From an uncultured Eubacterium sp. (GTDB taxonomy: Bacteria; Bacillota; Clostridia; Lachnospirales; Lachnospiraceae): a stretch of 64,000 nt of DNA. A program made the translations under genes and the position numbers. Within the stretch, counting starts at the first letter, position 1, and the number at the start of each line of letters is the position of its first letter. The notes under the pieces are model-generated. The model did not search any database. It saw only the letters and a list, made by a program, of their open reading frames with translations, and had not been told where the DNA came from. The stretch covers positions 39,915-103,914 of the forward strand of contig CAMUML010000006.1 in NCBI GenBank assembly GCA_947089855.1, given 5' to 3'. Shown in pieces: positions 23,515 through 33,876 of the stretch.

Positions 23515-26500
23515 ATGGAGAAGCGGCAGGCAGTAGAATATTTTAGGGGATGGATACAAAATACGGAGGCGGAAAGTATGCCGTATCCGGACTGGGATAG
23601 CGGATCTATGCAGGAGGCAGCGCAGCCTTATAAAACCATACATAAGCGTATCGGGCAAAAACAACCGGCGGATGCGGTATCCAGCGGGGCAACCGGCGGT
23701 AGGCAGGAGCTGCTGCTTTGGCTGGCGTCATTGCTGCTGTTAGCAAAATATGCAGGCGCATCCGAAACGCTGGCAGCAGTAGTTGCCGATGGCAGGAAGT
23801 TCCCGCTGTATTTGAGTTTTCAAAATGGGGAGGATGTGCCGGCCTGCCTGGAAGCGCTGAAAAAGCAGCTGGACGGTGCAAAGGATGCCGGGGCGTTTTC
23901 CTATGAGGAAATCTGCGCAGAACTGGAACTGCCGCAATTAGCAGTGGTTACGCAGGAGCCGGAGGTTTTGGAGGCTTTGGCGGCGGAAGGGGGAAAGCTT
24001 TGCATCTGCCCGGTATCCGGCGCGGAAGGTATTACAGTATCGGTCCGGTACCACTGTGCAAGCTACCGGGAAGCAACGATGCGGCAAATGCTGGATTCTT
24101 TTGCCGTGCTGCTTGGCCAGGTGCAACAAAACCAGGCGACGGGGGCAAGTGTCCGCGGCTTTTCGATGATGAATGAAGCAATGGAAAAGGTGCTGGACGC
24201 CTGGAACCAGACGTCGGTGCCTTATGATTGTACGGTTTCGGTTGTGGACCTGTTTGACCAGGCAGTTTCCCAATATGGAGGGAAGACAGCCGTTGTTTAT
24301 CAGGATAAAAAGCTTACCTATGGGCAGTTAGGGGAAATAGCTGGCCGGATCGCAGCTTACATCCATGCGCTTGGGATTGGGCGCGGGGATGTAGTATCGA
24401 TTTTGATCCCAAGGTGCGAGTATATGCCGCTTACGGCAATCGGCGTTTTAAAGGCCGGCGCGGCTTACCAGCCTTTGGATGCAGGCTATCCGCCGCAAAG
24501 GCTCCAGTTTATGATCGAAGATGCGGATGCTAAGTTATTGATTGCGGATGGATCCTTGCTGGAATTGGTGCCGGAGTATCAAGGGAAGGTTTTGCTTTTG
24601 CAGGATATTTTGGATCTGCCGGCAGTACAGGATCCTGGCCAGGCAGCCTCCTATGCACCAAAAAGCGGAGACTTGATGATCCTTTTGTATACATCGGGTT
24701 CTACCGGGGTTCCAAAGGGCGTGATGCTGGAGCACGGGAATGTGGCAGCGTTTATCCAATGGTACCGGCGGTTTTATAAAATGGATGAAACGAGCAGGGC
24801 TGCAGCCTATGCTTCGTTTGGGTTTGATGCGAATATGATGGATATGTACCCAGTGCTGGCATGCGGTGGGCAGCTGCATATTATTGCGGAAGAGATGCGG
24901 CTGGACCTATTGGCAGTACGGGAGTATTTTGTGCATAACCAGATTACACACAGTTTTATGACAACGCAGGTGGGGCGCCAGTATGCACAGATGTTTCCAG
25001 ACTGTACGAACCCGCACTATTTGTCGGTAGGAGGGGAGACGCTTGTCCCGGTCGACCCGCCGGGCGGATATGCGTTTTATAATGTCTATGGCCCGACGGA
25101 ATGTACGATACTGACGACGGTGTTCCGGGTAGAGGGGCAGTATGCAAATATCCCGATTGGAAAGCCGCTTGACAACCTTAAGCTTTATATTATAGACCAA
25201 GACCAAAACCGCCTTCCAGCCGGGGTACCTGGTGAGCTTTGCATTGCAGGGCCACAGGTAGCCAGGGGCTATTTAAACCGTAAGGAGCAGACCAGCCAGG
25301 CGTTTATCCGCAATCCGTTTTCCAACGAACCGGGGTACGGGCGGATGTACCGGACGGGGGATATGGTACGGTTTTTGCCGGATGGGTCGGTTGCATTTGT
25401 GGGCAGGCAGGATTCCCAGGTAAAGGTCAGGGGTTTCCGGATCGAACTTTCGGAAGTAGAAGAGGTAGTGCGCCAGTATGAAGGGGTGCTGGATGCCGCC
25501 GTAACTGCGTATGAGCAGGAAGGGGGCGGAAAATATATTGCGGCTTATGTGGTTTCCAATCAAACGGTGGATGTGGAAAAACTGAATGATTTTATCCGCC
25601 AGAAAAAGCCGCCGTATATGGTCCCTGCGGTAACGATGCAGATTGATAAAATCCCGTTAAACCAAAACCAGAAGGTAGATAAGCGTGCGCTGCCAAAACC
25701 GGAGCGCAGGGGGGCGGAACTGGTAAAACCAAAAACACCCATGCAGCAGCAGCTTTATGAATGCTTAAAAGGGATACTTGGGTATGGGGACTTTGGGGTA
25801 ACGACAAGCTTTGAAGAAGCCGGGCTGACGTCCATTTCATCGATCCGGTTTTTGGTGGAGCTTACCGGGAAGTTCCAGGCGCCTGTTTCCATCAGCGACC
25901 TGAAAGAACATGCGTCAGTCGAAAAGCTGGAGCAGTACCTGCTTACAGCCCCAAAAGAAGAAGTGCGGGAACAAAGGGGCCGTTATCCGCTGACGCAGAC
26001 CCAGCTTGGCATTTATGTGGAATGCAAAAAGAATTCGCAGGCGGTTTATTATAACCTGCCATGTGCCTTTATGCTGCAGCCGGATACCAGCCAGGAAGCA
26101 TTGGCAAAAGCAGTGCAGACAGCCATACAGGCCCATCCTTCGATGCAGTGTACGGTCCAGGCGGATGGGGACGGGGATGTTTTTATGGTCCCTTGGGGGC
26201 AATCCGGCAATGGGGATGCAGGGCAGGCAGAAGGCAGGCATACGGAAGGGATGGAAAGTATCAATAGAACCGTAGGATACGAAGGCATAACGTGCATCCA
26301 AGGAAGCGAAGCACAGTGGCCGTCCTATTTTGCAAAGTTTGCAAAACCGTTTGACCTGGCAAAAGGCCCGCTGTACCGTGTGGCATTTTACCAGACGCAG
26401 GAACACCTTTACTTAGTGATCGATTTTCACCATATTATTAGCGACGGAAGCTCGATCGCGGCTTTTATCCAGGAACTTGACCGTATTTTAAAGGGAAAAG

Positions 26501-29500
26501 AGCCAATCGGCGAAGATTTTACCCAATTTGACCTGGCCGTAAAGGAAGAAAAAGAGCGGGCCAGCGAAAAATACCGGGAAGCGGAAGCGTATTACCGTTC
26601 GCTGCTCGGGCAGGCGGCGGTAGGGCAGCTGCCGGAAAAAGATGCCGTGATGGAACCTGGGCAGGCAGCCCAGGAATCCTGCGGATTTTATGAGGCGGCA
26701 AGCAGCATTCCAAAAGGGCAGGTAGAAGCATTTTGCCATAAACATAAGGTTACGGAAAATATTTTCTTCCTTTCGGTCATGGGGTATGTGCTTGGGCAGT
26801 ACCTGCATAGCGACGAAGCGGTGTTTACGACGGTTTATAATGGAAGGAACGACAGCCGGTGTTTCCATACGTTTGGGATGCTGGTAAAGACGCTGCCGGT
26901 ATATGCGCAGGTAAGCCCTAAGACGCAAGTTTGCGCATATGTAGGCGGGATACAAAAACAGCTGATGGAATCGGTGCGCCACGATATTTATTCGTTTGCC
27001 GAGATTAGCCATACCTACCAGGTGAAGCCGGATATTATGTTTGTCTACCAGGGGGATGATTTTACGGAATTTGAACTCGGCGGGCAAAAGACGGTGTTAA
27101 AAGAAGCCGTCAGCGACCGTGCGAAAGCGGCGTTGTCCATTAATATATTTGTGGAAAACGGCAGGTACCGGTTTACGTTTGAGTACCGCAGCGACTGGTA
27201 TACAGAGCGTTGGGTGAAACGGTTTTACGGGATTTTTGCGCAGGCATCGGTAAGTTTCCTTTCTGCTGCAGCTTTGGGCGATGTTACGGTTTTGACGCAG
27301 GAAGAGCGCAAGCGGCTGGAACAATTTAACGATACGGATCATCCGGTTCCGGTTATGAGCGTAAACCGCCTGTTTGAAGCATGGGCGGCAAAAGACCCGC
27401 AGCGCAAGGCCGTGGTTGCAGGCGGGAAAACGCTGACTTACGGCCAGCTCAACCGCCTGGCAAACCGCTTGGCGCACGGGCTGCTGCAAAGGGGTGTGAA
27501 ACCGGATACGCTGGTTGGCTGCCTCTTAGACAGGGACCAGACGGTGTATATCACTAGGCAGGGCATTCTAAAGGCCGGGGCAGGGTTCCTGCCGCTGGTG
27601 CCGGCTTATCCGGATGAGCGGATTGACTATTGCCTGCAGGATGCGGCCTGTGCATTTTTGATTACAACCGAACAGATCAAAAGCCAGCGCAAGGCGCTGT
27701 GGCAGGGCAAAACCTATCAGGTGCTGACCGTGGAAGAGCTGCTTAAGACACCGCAGGAAACCAACCCGGACCTTTCGATCGCGCCGGAACATTTGGCTTA
27801 TTGCCTGTATACGTCCGGTTCTACCGGAAAACCAAAAGGTGTGCTTGTCGAACACCGCAATTTATGCAATTTTGTAAATGCCAACCCGAAAAATATCGAA
27901 ATCACAAACTATACCGATCATGGAACGGTATCCTTGGCGCTTGCAGCGATTACGTTTGACGTCTCAGTAATGGAAGAATTTATACCGCTTTGCAATGGTA
28001 TGGCAATCTGCATGGCCAATGAGGAGGAAATCCATAACCCGCTGGCGCTTGCGCGGCTGATCTTGGAGCAGGAAGTGGATATTATGAAATGTACGCCTTC
28101 TTATATGATGCAGCTGGTTGAACTCCCGCAGATGAAGCGCGCCCTGCAGCGGATCCGTGCGTTTGACATTGGCGCCGAAGCTTTCCCTGGTTCCTTATAT
28201 GATAAAATGCGCAAAGTAAACCCAGATGCCGCGATTGTCAACAGCTATGGGCCGACGGAATGTACGGTAAGCTGTACAACCAAACGGATGGAAAGCGGCA
28301 AAGATGTGACCATTGGAGGGCCATTGGCCAATATGAAACTCTATGTAGCCAGCCCGCGCGGGCATATCCTGCCGGTGGGTATCAGCGGGGAACTGATTAT
28401 CTGCGGGGCCGGGGTCGGGCGCGGCTACCAGAACTTGCCGGATAAAACGAAGGAGGTGTTCTTTACCTTTGAAGGGATGAAGGCTTACCATAGCGGGGAT
28501 TTGGTAAAATGGAACGACAACGGGGAAATCGTGTTCTTAGGGCGGCTGGATAACCAGGTAAAACTAAGGGGGCTTCGGATTGAACTGGATGAGGTAGAAA
28601 ATGCAATCAATTCCTTCCCGGATATAAAAATGAGCAAAGCAGTGGTAAAAGGCAATGGCAGCGGGGAATTTTTGGCTGCGTACTTTACGGCATCTTCGGC
28701 CATTGATACCGAAAAGCTGGCAGCATATTTAAGGACGGTACTGGCGCATTATATGGTGCCGGGGGCATGGATGCAGCTGGAGGAAATGCCGCTTACCAGC
28801 CATGGGAAGATCGATAAAAAACGCCTGCCGCCACTGGAGTACCACGCGCAGGAACGGGCCTATGTAAAGCCTGCGAATGCAAGGGAAGATGAGTTTTGCC
28901 AGCTATTTAAAGAAATCCTGCAGCTGGGGCAGGTTGGGAGTACCGATAATTTTTTTGAAGCAGGGGGGACTTCGTTAAGCGCGGCAAAGATCGCGGTGTA
29001 CTGCGAGACAAAAGGGTACCAGATTGCCTACAAAGATATTTTTGACCATCCGACCCCGGCGCAGCTTGCGGGCCTTGTGGATGGGGAGCAGGAAAGCAGG
29101 CAGCCGTTGGAAAGCATCGTGGGGTATGATTATAGCAGGCTGCAAAGCGTACTTGCGAAAAATACACAGGATTCCGTATCCAGCCTGGGAAGGCAGCAAA
29201 GGCAGCCGCTTGGAAATATTTTGCTGACCGGGGCGACCGGTTTTTTGGGCATCCATATCCTGTTTGCCTTTTTAAAGCAGGAAACGGGGCAGGTCTATTG
29301 CCTGATGCGCAAAGGGCGGCATTCATCGTGTGAAAAACGGTTGAAAAACCTGCTGATGTATTATTTTGATTCTACCTTTGACGAAGCGTTTGGCAGCCGT
29401 ATCCATTGCGTTGAGGGGGATATTACCGACAGCGGCCTGCGTGGGCAGCTGGAAGGGCTGGATGTTGCGGCGGTAATCCATAGCGCAGCCTGTGTAAAGC

Positions 29501-30306
29501 ATTTTGTGCAGGATGGGCTGTTAGACCGGATTAATGTGGAAGGCACCAAAAATATACTGGATATATGCGTAAAAGCCGACTGGCGGATGGTACATATTTC
29601 TACCACGTCCGTCGCTGGGGAAGGGAATGCGGATACGGTTAGCAGCACAAAGCATATGCAGGAAAACGAACTGTATTTCGGGCAGATCATAGAAAATGAC
29701 TATATCCGTACAAAATTTTTGGCAGAGCGGGAAGTGCTGTCGGCAGCGGCGGCCGGGGCCAATGTTAAAGTGGTCCGGGTCGGCAACCTGATGAGCCGCA
29801 AATCCGATGGGGAATTTCAGATTAATTTTTTGACCAATGGGTTTATGCGGACACTCAAAGCGTATAAAAAGATAGGGAAATTCCCGATTGGGCAGATGCA
29901 TACGGCGGTGGAGTTTTCACCGATCGACAGCACAGCAGAAGCAATCCTTGCGCTGGCATCCTGCACACAGCCTTTTACGGTGTTCCATGCGTTTAATGGC
30001 CATAAAGTGTATATGGCGGATGTGGTTTATGCCATGCGCGCTTATGGGTTTTCGATGGAAGTGGTATCCGATGGGGAATTTGAAGCGGCGTTAAAAGCGC
30101 TGGAACAGGATGCTTCGCACAGTGAGACGGTGCTTGGGCTGATTGCATATGCATCGGGCGGCGGTGCCCCGCGCTATGAGCTTTTGGCTGACAATGATTT
30201 TACAGTGGAACTGCTGTATCGGCTGGACTATAAATGGCCGATTATAGACGATGCCTATCTGGAACATGTGATCAAAGCACTGGATACGTTGGGGTTCTTT
30301 GATTAA
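23515..30306 (+). CDS. Nonribosomal peptide synthetase, two modules with terminal reductase
   Basis: A 2263-residue cytoplasmic assembly line. Domains: a partial condensation-like region (1 to about 230, no HHxxxDG); adenylation 1 (about 235-740, LYTSGSTG near 390, GYGRMYRTGD, NQKVDK); carrier 1 (Ser in EEAGLTSIS near 770); condensation (about 825-1260, HHIISDGSS near 972); adenylation 2 (about 1275-1790, LYTSGSTG near 1431); carrier 2 (EAGGTSLSA near 1815); thioester reductase (about 1890-2263, LLTGATGFLG near 1901, catalytic YIRTK near 2062). It should join two amino acids and release a dipeptide aldehyde with NAD(P)H. With a free amine this would close to a dihydropyrazinone or pyrazinone, as for related gut clostridial NRPSs. 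No phosphopantetheinyl transferase gene is in the window. AAAGGAGG precedes the ATG. Confidence 0.95.
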   Translation: MEKRQAVEYFRGWIQNTEAESMPYPDWDSGSMQEAAQPYKTIHKRIGQKQPADAVSSGATGGRQELLLWLASLLLLAKYAGASETLAAVVADGRKFPLYLSFQNGEDVPACLEALKKQLDGAKDAGAFSYEEICAELELPQLAVVTQEPEVLEALAAEGGKLCICPVSGAEGITVSVRYHCASYREATMRQMLDSFAVLLGQVQQNQATGASVRGFSMMNEAMEKVLDAWNQTSVPYDCTVSVVDLFDQAVSQYGGKTAVVYQDKKLTYGQLGEIAGRIAAYIHALGIGRGDVVSILIPRCEYMPLTAIGVLKAGAAYQPLDAGYPPQRLQFMIEDADAKLLIADGSLLELVPEYQGKVLLLQDILDLPAVQDPGQAASYAPKSGDLMILLYTSGSTGVPKGVMLEHGNVAAFIQWYRRFYKMDETSRAAAYASFGFDANMMDMYPVLACGGQLHIIAEEMRLDLLAVREYFVHNQITHSFMTTQVGRQYAQMFPDCTNPHYLSVGGETLVPVDPPGGYAFYNVYGPTECTILTTVFRVEGQYANIPIGKPLDNLKLYIIDQDQNRLPAGVPGELCIAGPQVARGYLNRKEQTSQAFIRNPFSNEPGYGRMYRTGDMVRFLPDGSVAFVGRQDSQVKVRGFRIELSEVEEVVRQYEGVLDAAVTAYEQEGGGKYIAAYVVSNQTVDVEKLNDFIRQKKPPYMVPAVTMQIDKIPLNQNQKVDKRALPKPERRGAELVKPKTPMQQQLYECLKGILGYGDFGVTTSFEEAGLTSISSIRFLVELTGKFQAPVSISDLKEHASVEKLEQYLLTAPKEEVREQRGRYPLTQTQLGIYVECKKNSQAVYYNLPCAFMLQPDTSQEALAKAVQTAIQAHPSMQCTVQADGDGDVFMVPWGQSGNGDAGQAEGRHTEGMESINRTVGYEGITCIQGSEAQWPSYFAKFAKPFDLAKGPLYRVAFYQTQEHLYLVIDFHHIISDGSSIAAFIQELDRILKGKEPIGEDFTQFDLAVKEEKERASEKYREAEAYYRSLLGQAAVGQLPEKDAVMEPGQAAQESCGFYEAASSIPKGQVEAFCHKHKVTENIFFLSVMGYVLGQYLHSDEAVFTTVYNGRNDSRCFHTFGMLVKTLPVYAQVSPKTQVCAYVGGIQKQLMESVRHDIYSFAEISHTYQVKPDIMFVYQGDDFTEFELGGQKTVLKEAVSDRAKAALSINIFVENGRYRFTFEYRSDWYTERWVKRFYGIFAQASVSFLSAAALGDVTVLTQEERKRLEQFNDTDHPVPVMSVNRLFEAWAAKDPQRKAVVAGGKTLTYGQLNRLANRLAHGLLQRGVKPDTLVGCLLDRDQTVYITRQGILKAGAGFLPLVPAYPDERIDYCLQDAACAFLITTEQIKSQRKALWQGKTYQVLTVEELLKTPQETNPDLSIAPEHLAYCLYTSGSTGKPKGVLVEHRNLCNFVNANPKNIEITNYTDHGTVSLALAAITFDVSVMEEFIPLCNGMAICMANEEEIHNPLALARLILEQEVDIMKCTPSYMMQLVELPQMKRALQRIRAFDIGAEAFPGSLYDKMRKVNPDAAIVNSYGPTECTVSCTTKRMESGKDVTIGGPLANMKLYVASPRGHILPVGISGELIICGAGVGRGYQNLPDKTKEVFFTFEGMKAYHSGDLVKWNDNGEIVFLGRLDNQVKLRGLRIELDEVENAINSFPDIKMSKAVVKGNGSGEFLAAYFTASSAIDTEKLAAYLRTVLAHYMVPGAWMQLEEMPLTSHGKIDKKRLPPLEYHAQERAYVKPANAREDEFCQLFKEILQLGQVGSTDNFFEAGGTSLSAAKIAVYCETKGYQIAYKDIFDHPTPAQLAGLVDGEQESRQPLESIVGYDYSRLQSVLAKNTQDSVSSLGRQQRQPLGNILLTGATGFLGIHILFAFLKQETGQVYCLMRKGRHSSCEKRLKNLLMYYFDSTFDEAFGSRIHCVEGDITDSGLRGQLEGLDVAAVIHSAACVKHFVQDGLLDRINVEGTKNILDICVKADWRMVHISTTSVAGEGNADTVSSTKHMQENELYFGQIIENDYIRTKFLAEREVLSAAAAGANVKVVRVGNLMSRKSDGEFQINFLTNGFMRTLKAYKKIGKFPIGQMHTAVEFSPIDSTAEAILALASCTQPFTVFHAFNGHKVYMADVVYAMRAYGFSMEVVSDGEFEAALKALEQDASHSETVLGLIAYASGGGAPRYELLADNDFTVELLYRLDYKWPIIDDAYLEHVIKALDTLGFFD

Positions 30307-30339
30307 TGGTTTTGGCATGGAAATGGAAAAGGGCTGGAT

Positions 30340-32112
30340 ATGAAGCAAAAAAAAGAAAATGGCTTGGCAAATACAAGGAATGAGAAGCTGATCCGGGCAA
30401 AATTTTTCCAATACCTGCTGCCAGGCATTATGATGACGGCGGCACTGCAGATTGGGAATATCGTCGATACGATGATGGTCGGCAACCTGCTGGGGCCAAA
30501 TGCCATGTCGGCGGTAAAGATCGGCATGGCGGTGGACAATATTATGGAAATACCAGGATATGTGCTTGGCGTGGGCGGCAGCGTAGCGGCAGGCATCTGC
30601 CTGGGGAAAAGGGACAGGGATAAGGCAAACCGCATTTTTTCCGGTACGCTTGCCATTAGTATTTTGTGCGGGGCGGTATTTTCTTTGTTATCGGTATTTT
30701 CGCCGGTATTGGCGGGCCTTTTAACGGGCGGAGGCGCGTTGGAAGGGGATGTCAGGGGGTTTGTATTTGTGACGCTGTTATGCGCCCCGGTCATTAGCGT
30801 GGCGCTGCAGTTTATGAGCTATCTGGCAGTCGATAACCATCCGTCTTTAGCATCTACTTATGTAATAGTGTCAAATGTATTAAACCTTGGCATGGATTAT
30901 GTGCTGCTGCGCTTTACGCCGCTTGGCACGGCTGGGGCGGCATTGTCTACCGCGTTTGGCTATGGTGCGGCTATGGTGCTGTTTGCCGCTTATTTCAAAT
31001 CACCAAAACGGATGCTGGCGTTTGTGTTTCCGTTTGCAAACATAAAAGATACTATGAAGACAGCCGTTGGCGCGGGGCTGCCGACACTTTTTTATATGGT
31101 GTTTTTAACCGTGAAAGACCTTGGCCTTAATTCCCTGATCCTGCGGGTGGTCGGGAGCGATGCTATGGCGGTGTATACGGTCTGCGCCAATGTGGTGCTT
31201 ACGGTAGAGCTGTTTGCAGGCGGGATTGTCGGGACCGTTTCTACGATCGGAAGCGTGCTTTATGGGCAGAAAGATTATTTTGCACTCAAAAGCCTGGTCA
31301 AACAAGTCCTGCTGCTTAGTTTTGCCGTAGTGTTTGTACTGATGGGATGCCTGTGGCTGCAGCCTGCCGCTGTGGTCGGCCTATTTGGCGTGCACGAACA
31401 GGGGCTGGTCGCTATGGCTGTGGAAGCGTTGCGTATTTTTGTATTTTCCCTGCCGTTTTACCAATGGAACAAATTCTGTACGGTGTATTACCAAAGTACG
31501 GAAAAAACAGGGCTGTCCGGTTTTATTACATCACTGCAGAATGGAGCGGCAGTGCTGCCGCTGGCCTATGCATTTGTATTTTATGCAAAGGCCACAGATC
31601 GAAACGGTATTTTGGCATTAATGCTGTCTTTTGTGGCCAGTGAAGCAGCGACGGTGTTGTTTGCGGCCTGCTACCGCAAGGTCTTGTATCGGAAGCGGAA
31701 TTTCCTCCTGCTGGAAGGACAGGAGCTGCCAGGCAGGGAATTTTCGGTGGAATGCGATATTTCCAAGGTTGCGGCTATTACAAAAGAAATTATCCGCTTT
31801 GGGCAGGAGCAGTCGGTGCCAAAGGCAAAAGCGAACCTGATCGCCGTGGCGGCCGAAGAGATGCTGGTCAATAGTATCAAGTACGGCGGGAAACGGGTAG
31901 ATACGATTGATGTGGCAGTACGTGCAGATGGCGGGCATTTTATTTTGCTGCTGATGGACAACGGGATACCATTTGACCCGACCGACTATGATTCGGACTG
32001 CAGCGGCTACGAGATCCATGGTATCGAAATGGTAAAGCGTATTTCGCAGAAAGTGCAGTATATGCGGGTACTGGACTTAAATTATACCGTGGTCGAAGTC
32101 CAATATCCATAG
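30340..32112 (+). CDS. MATE-family transporter with C-terminal RsbW-like ATPase domain
   Basis: A 590-residue fusion. Residues 1 to about 455 are a twelve-helix MATE exporter (PGIMMTAALQIGNIVDTMMVG at the start, split here as a family mark), normally driven by Na+ or H+. Residues from about 470 form a GHKL ATP-binding domain of the anti-sigma kinase kind: AAEEMLVNSIKYGG (N box with Glu and Asn), LMDNGIPFDP (G1 box with Asp) and HGIEMVKRI. The ATP site looks complete. The gene is 33 bases after the NRPS gene and may export its product under control of the extra domain. Known MATE proteins lack such a domain. Confidence 0.85.
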   Translation: MKQKKENGLANTRNEKLIRAKFFQYLLPGIMMTAALQIGNIVDTMMVGNLLGPNAMSAVKIGMAVDNIMEIPGYVLGVGGSVAAGICLGKRDRDKANRIFSGTLAISILCGAVFSLLSVFSPVLAGLLTGGGALEGDVRGFVFVTLLCAPVISVALQFMSYLAVDNHPSLASTYVIVSNVLNLGMDYVLLRFTPLGTAGAALSTAFGYGAAMVLFAAYFKSPKRMLAFVFPFANIKDTMKTAVGAGLPTLFYMVFLTVKDLGLNSLILRVVGSDAMAVYTVCANVVLTVELFAGGIVGTVSTIGSVLYGQKDYFALKSLVKQVLLLSFAVVFVLMGCLWLQPAAVVGLFGVHEQGLVAMAVEALRIFVFSLPFYQWNKFCTVYYQSTEKTGLSGFITSLQNGAAVLPLAYAFVFYAKATDRNGILALMLSFVASEAATVLFAACYRKVLYRKRNFLLLEGQELPGREFSVECDISKVAAITKEIIRFGQEQSVPKAKANLIAVAAEEMLVNSIKYGGKRVDTIDVAVRADGGHFILLLMDNGIPFDPTDYDSDCSGYEIHGIEMVKRISQKVQYMRVLDLNYTVVEVQYP

Positions 32113-32130
32113 TACTAGGAGGAAACGACA

Positions 32131-33867
32131 TTGGAAACAAGCGGGCCTTTGGAGCAGAATGGGCAATTTTTAAAAAAAGCATATGGAAGGGCGCTGATCC
32201 CATGTATCCTGTCTATTTTAAGCGGAAATATCAATATCCTTGTGGATGGGATTTTAGTTGGGCAAAAACTGGGGACCAATGCGCTGGCGGCGATCAATTT
32301 TAGCCTTCCGGTATATCTGGCGCTATGCATTGTAGGGTCCTTTATCGTATCAGGGACAGCCATTTGCGCATCGGAAGCGATTGGGGACAACCGGCGCGGG
32401 GAAGCGCAGTCGTTATACCATATGTCTGTTTTTTGGTGCACGGCGGTGTCGGCAGCAATTATGGCGGCCGGGTATTTTTTGGCCGGGCCGCTGTCTAGTT
32501 CCCTGTGTACGGACCAGACAGTTGCCGCTTTGGCCCAGGAATATATCGCTGTTACGGTGGCAGGGGCGCTGCCGAAGATCCTAATCTATATCCCATTCTG
32601 GTTTTTGCGCCTGGACGGGAGGAATGGGCAGGTTACCGTAATGATGGTTGTTATGGGCGCTGGCAATGTCTTGCTGGATATACTGTTTTTATTTGTGTTC
32701 GATATGGGGGTATTTGGGGCCGGGCTTGCCAGTGTCGTGGCGACGGCGGCAGCCTGTGCACTTGGTTTTTGGCGCCTGTGCGATCAAAAAAGCAGTTTCC
32801 GTTTTGGGTTTGCTGTTTTTTGTAAAAATATCCCGGTGGTGCAGATTGCAAAGGCAGGGTCGCCTTCGGCGGTAAACAACCTGTTTCAAACGCTGCGGGT
32901 CATGGCGGTCAATGCGCTGTTGATGCAGTATGGCGGCAGCGGGATGGTAGCGGCATTTACTGCGGTAAACTGTATCTGTGCATTTGAAGAAAGCGTGATC
33001 TGCGGGGTGCCGCAGGCGGCTTCTGCCATGCTGGGCATCTATAGCGGGGAACATGACAATGGCAGTGCCAGGCTGCTTTTGATGCAGGAAATAAAAAGCG
33101 GGGTGCCCTATTGCGTGCTGTTTTGTGCTGTGGTATTGGCTGGCAGCGGCTGGATTGCCAGGGCGTATGGCCTGCCAGAGCCTTTGCTGCCTGCGTTTGC
33201 CTGTATGGCAGCTGGTATGGTCCCGGCGCTTTTTAATTGTATCCTGTCGGGATATTACAACGTATCGGGGCATATTTTATGGGCAAATGTGATTATTTTC
33301 CTGCGTGTGTACTTGATGAGCGCGTTGTCTTTGCGCCTGCTGTTTTATTTTGGGGGAAATCCGTGGCTGTTTTTGGCATTCGGCGAGATATTAACCGTAG
33401 CGGTATGGTTTGTGGCGACCGGGGTTTCCCACTGGATTTACCCGCAGCAGTCCCGGTATTTTTTGATGGACGATACGCTTGAAAGGACAGGCAGGGTCAT
33501 TAATTTTTCAGTAAAAGGGGACGCAGTCGATATTTGCAGTGCCAGCAGCAAGATCACAGGGTTTTGCGAGGAAAATGGCATGGTGCCAAAACAGGTTATG
33601 CGCATCAGCCTTGCAATGGAAGAGATTATGACGCTGATCACAATGCACAATGAAGGCGGGAACGTAGCTTTTGACCTGCGTGTGTATGCCCTGCAGGATG
33701 TGATCGGCATCCGGATCCGTTACAGCGGAAAAGATTTTAACCCGCTTTGCTATACGGATGAAGAAGGCCAGGACTTGTATATGGGCATCCGCATGATCGA
33801 AGATATGGTAGAAGAAACGATGTACCAGCGGACATTTGGAATGAACACGCTTCAGATTTTATTATAG
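32131..33867 (+). CDS. Second MATE-family transporter with degenerate RsbW-like domain
   Basis: A 578-residue paralogue of the gene before it: MATE exporter in residues 1 to about 445, then a GHKL-like domain (about 460-578). In that domain the N box has Glu (SLAMEEIMTLITMHNE) but no Asn, and the G1 box reads IRYSGKDFNP, with Tyr where the ATP-binding Asp should be. So it probably keeps the fold for protein binding without ATP turnover. The start is TTG at 32131, set by AGGAGG nine bases upstream; no better ATG is near. Paired transporters may work as a heterodimer or have different cargo. Confidence 0.82.
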   Translation: METSGPLEQNGQFLKKAYGRALIPCILSILSGNINILVDGILVGQKLGTNALAAINFSLPVYLALCIVGSFIVSGTAICASEAIGDNRRGEAQSLYHMSVFWCTAVSAAIMAAGYFLAGPLSSSLCTDQTVAALAQEYIAVTVAGALPKILIYIPFWFLRLDGRNGQVTVMMVVMGAGNVLLDILFLFVFDMGVFGAGLASVVATAAACALGFWRLCDQKSSFRFGFAVFCKNIPVVQIAKAGSPSAVNNLFQTLRVMAVNALLMQYGGSGMVAAFTAVNCICAFEESVICGVPQAASAMLGIYSGEHDNGSARLLLMQEIKSGVPYCVLFCAVVLAGSGWIARAYGLPEPLLPAFACMAAGMVPALFNCILSGYYNVSGHILWANVIIFLRVYLMSALSLRLLFYFGGNPWLFLAFGEILTVAVWFVATGVSHWIYPQQSRYFLMDDTLERTGRVINFSVKGDAVDICSASSKITGFCEENGMVPKQVMRISLAMEEIMTLITMHNEGGNVAFDLRVYALQDVIGIRIRYSGKDFNPLCYTDEEGQDLYMGIRMIEDMVEETMYQRTFGMNTLQILL

Positions 33868-33876
33868 GGGTAGGCA

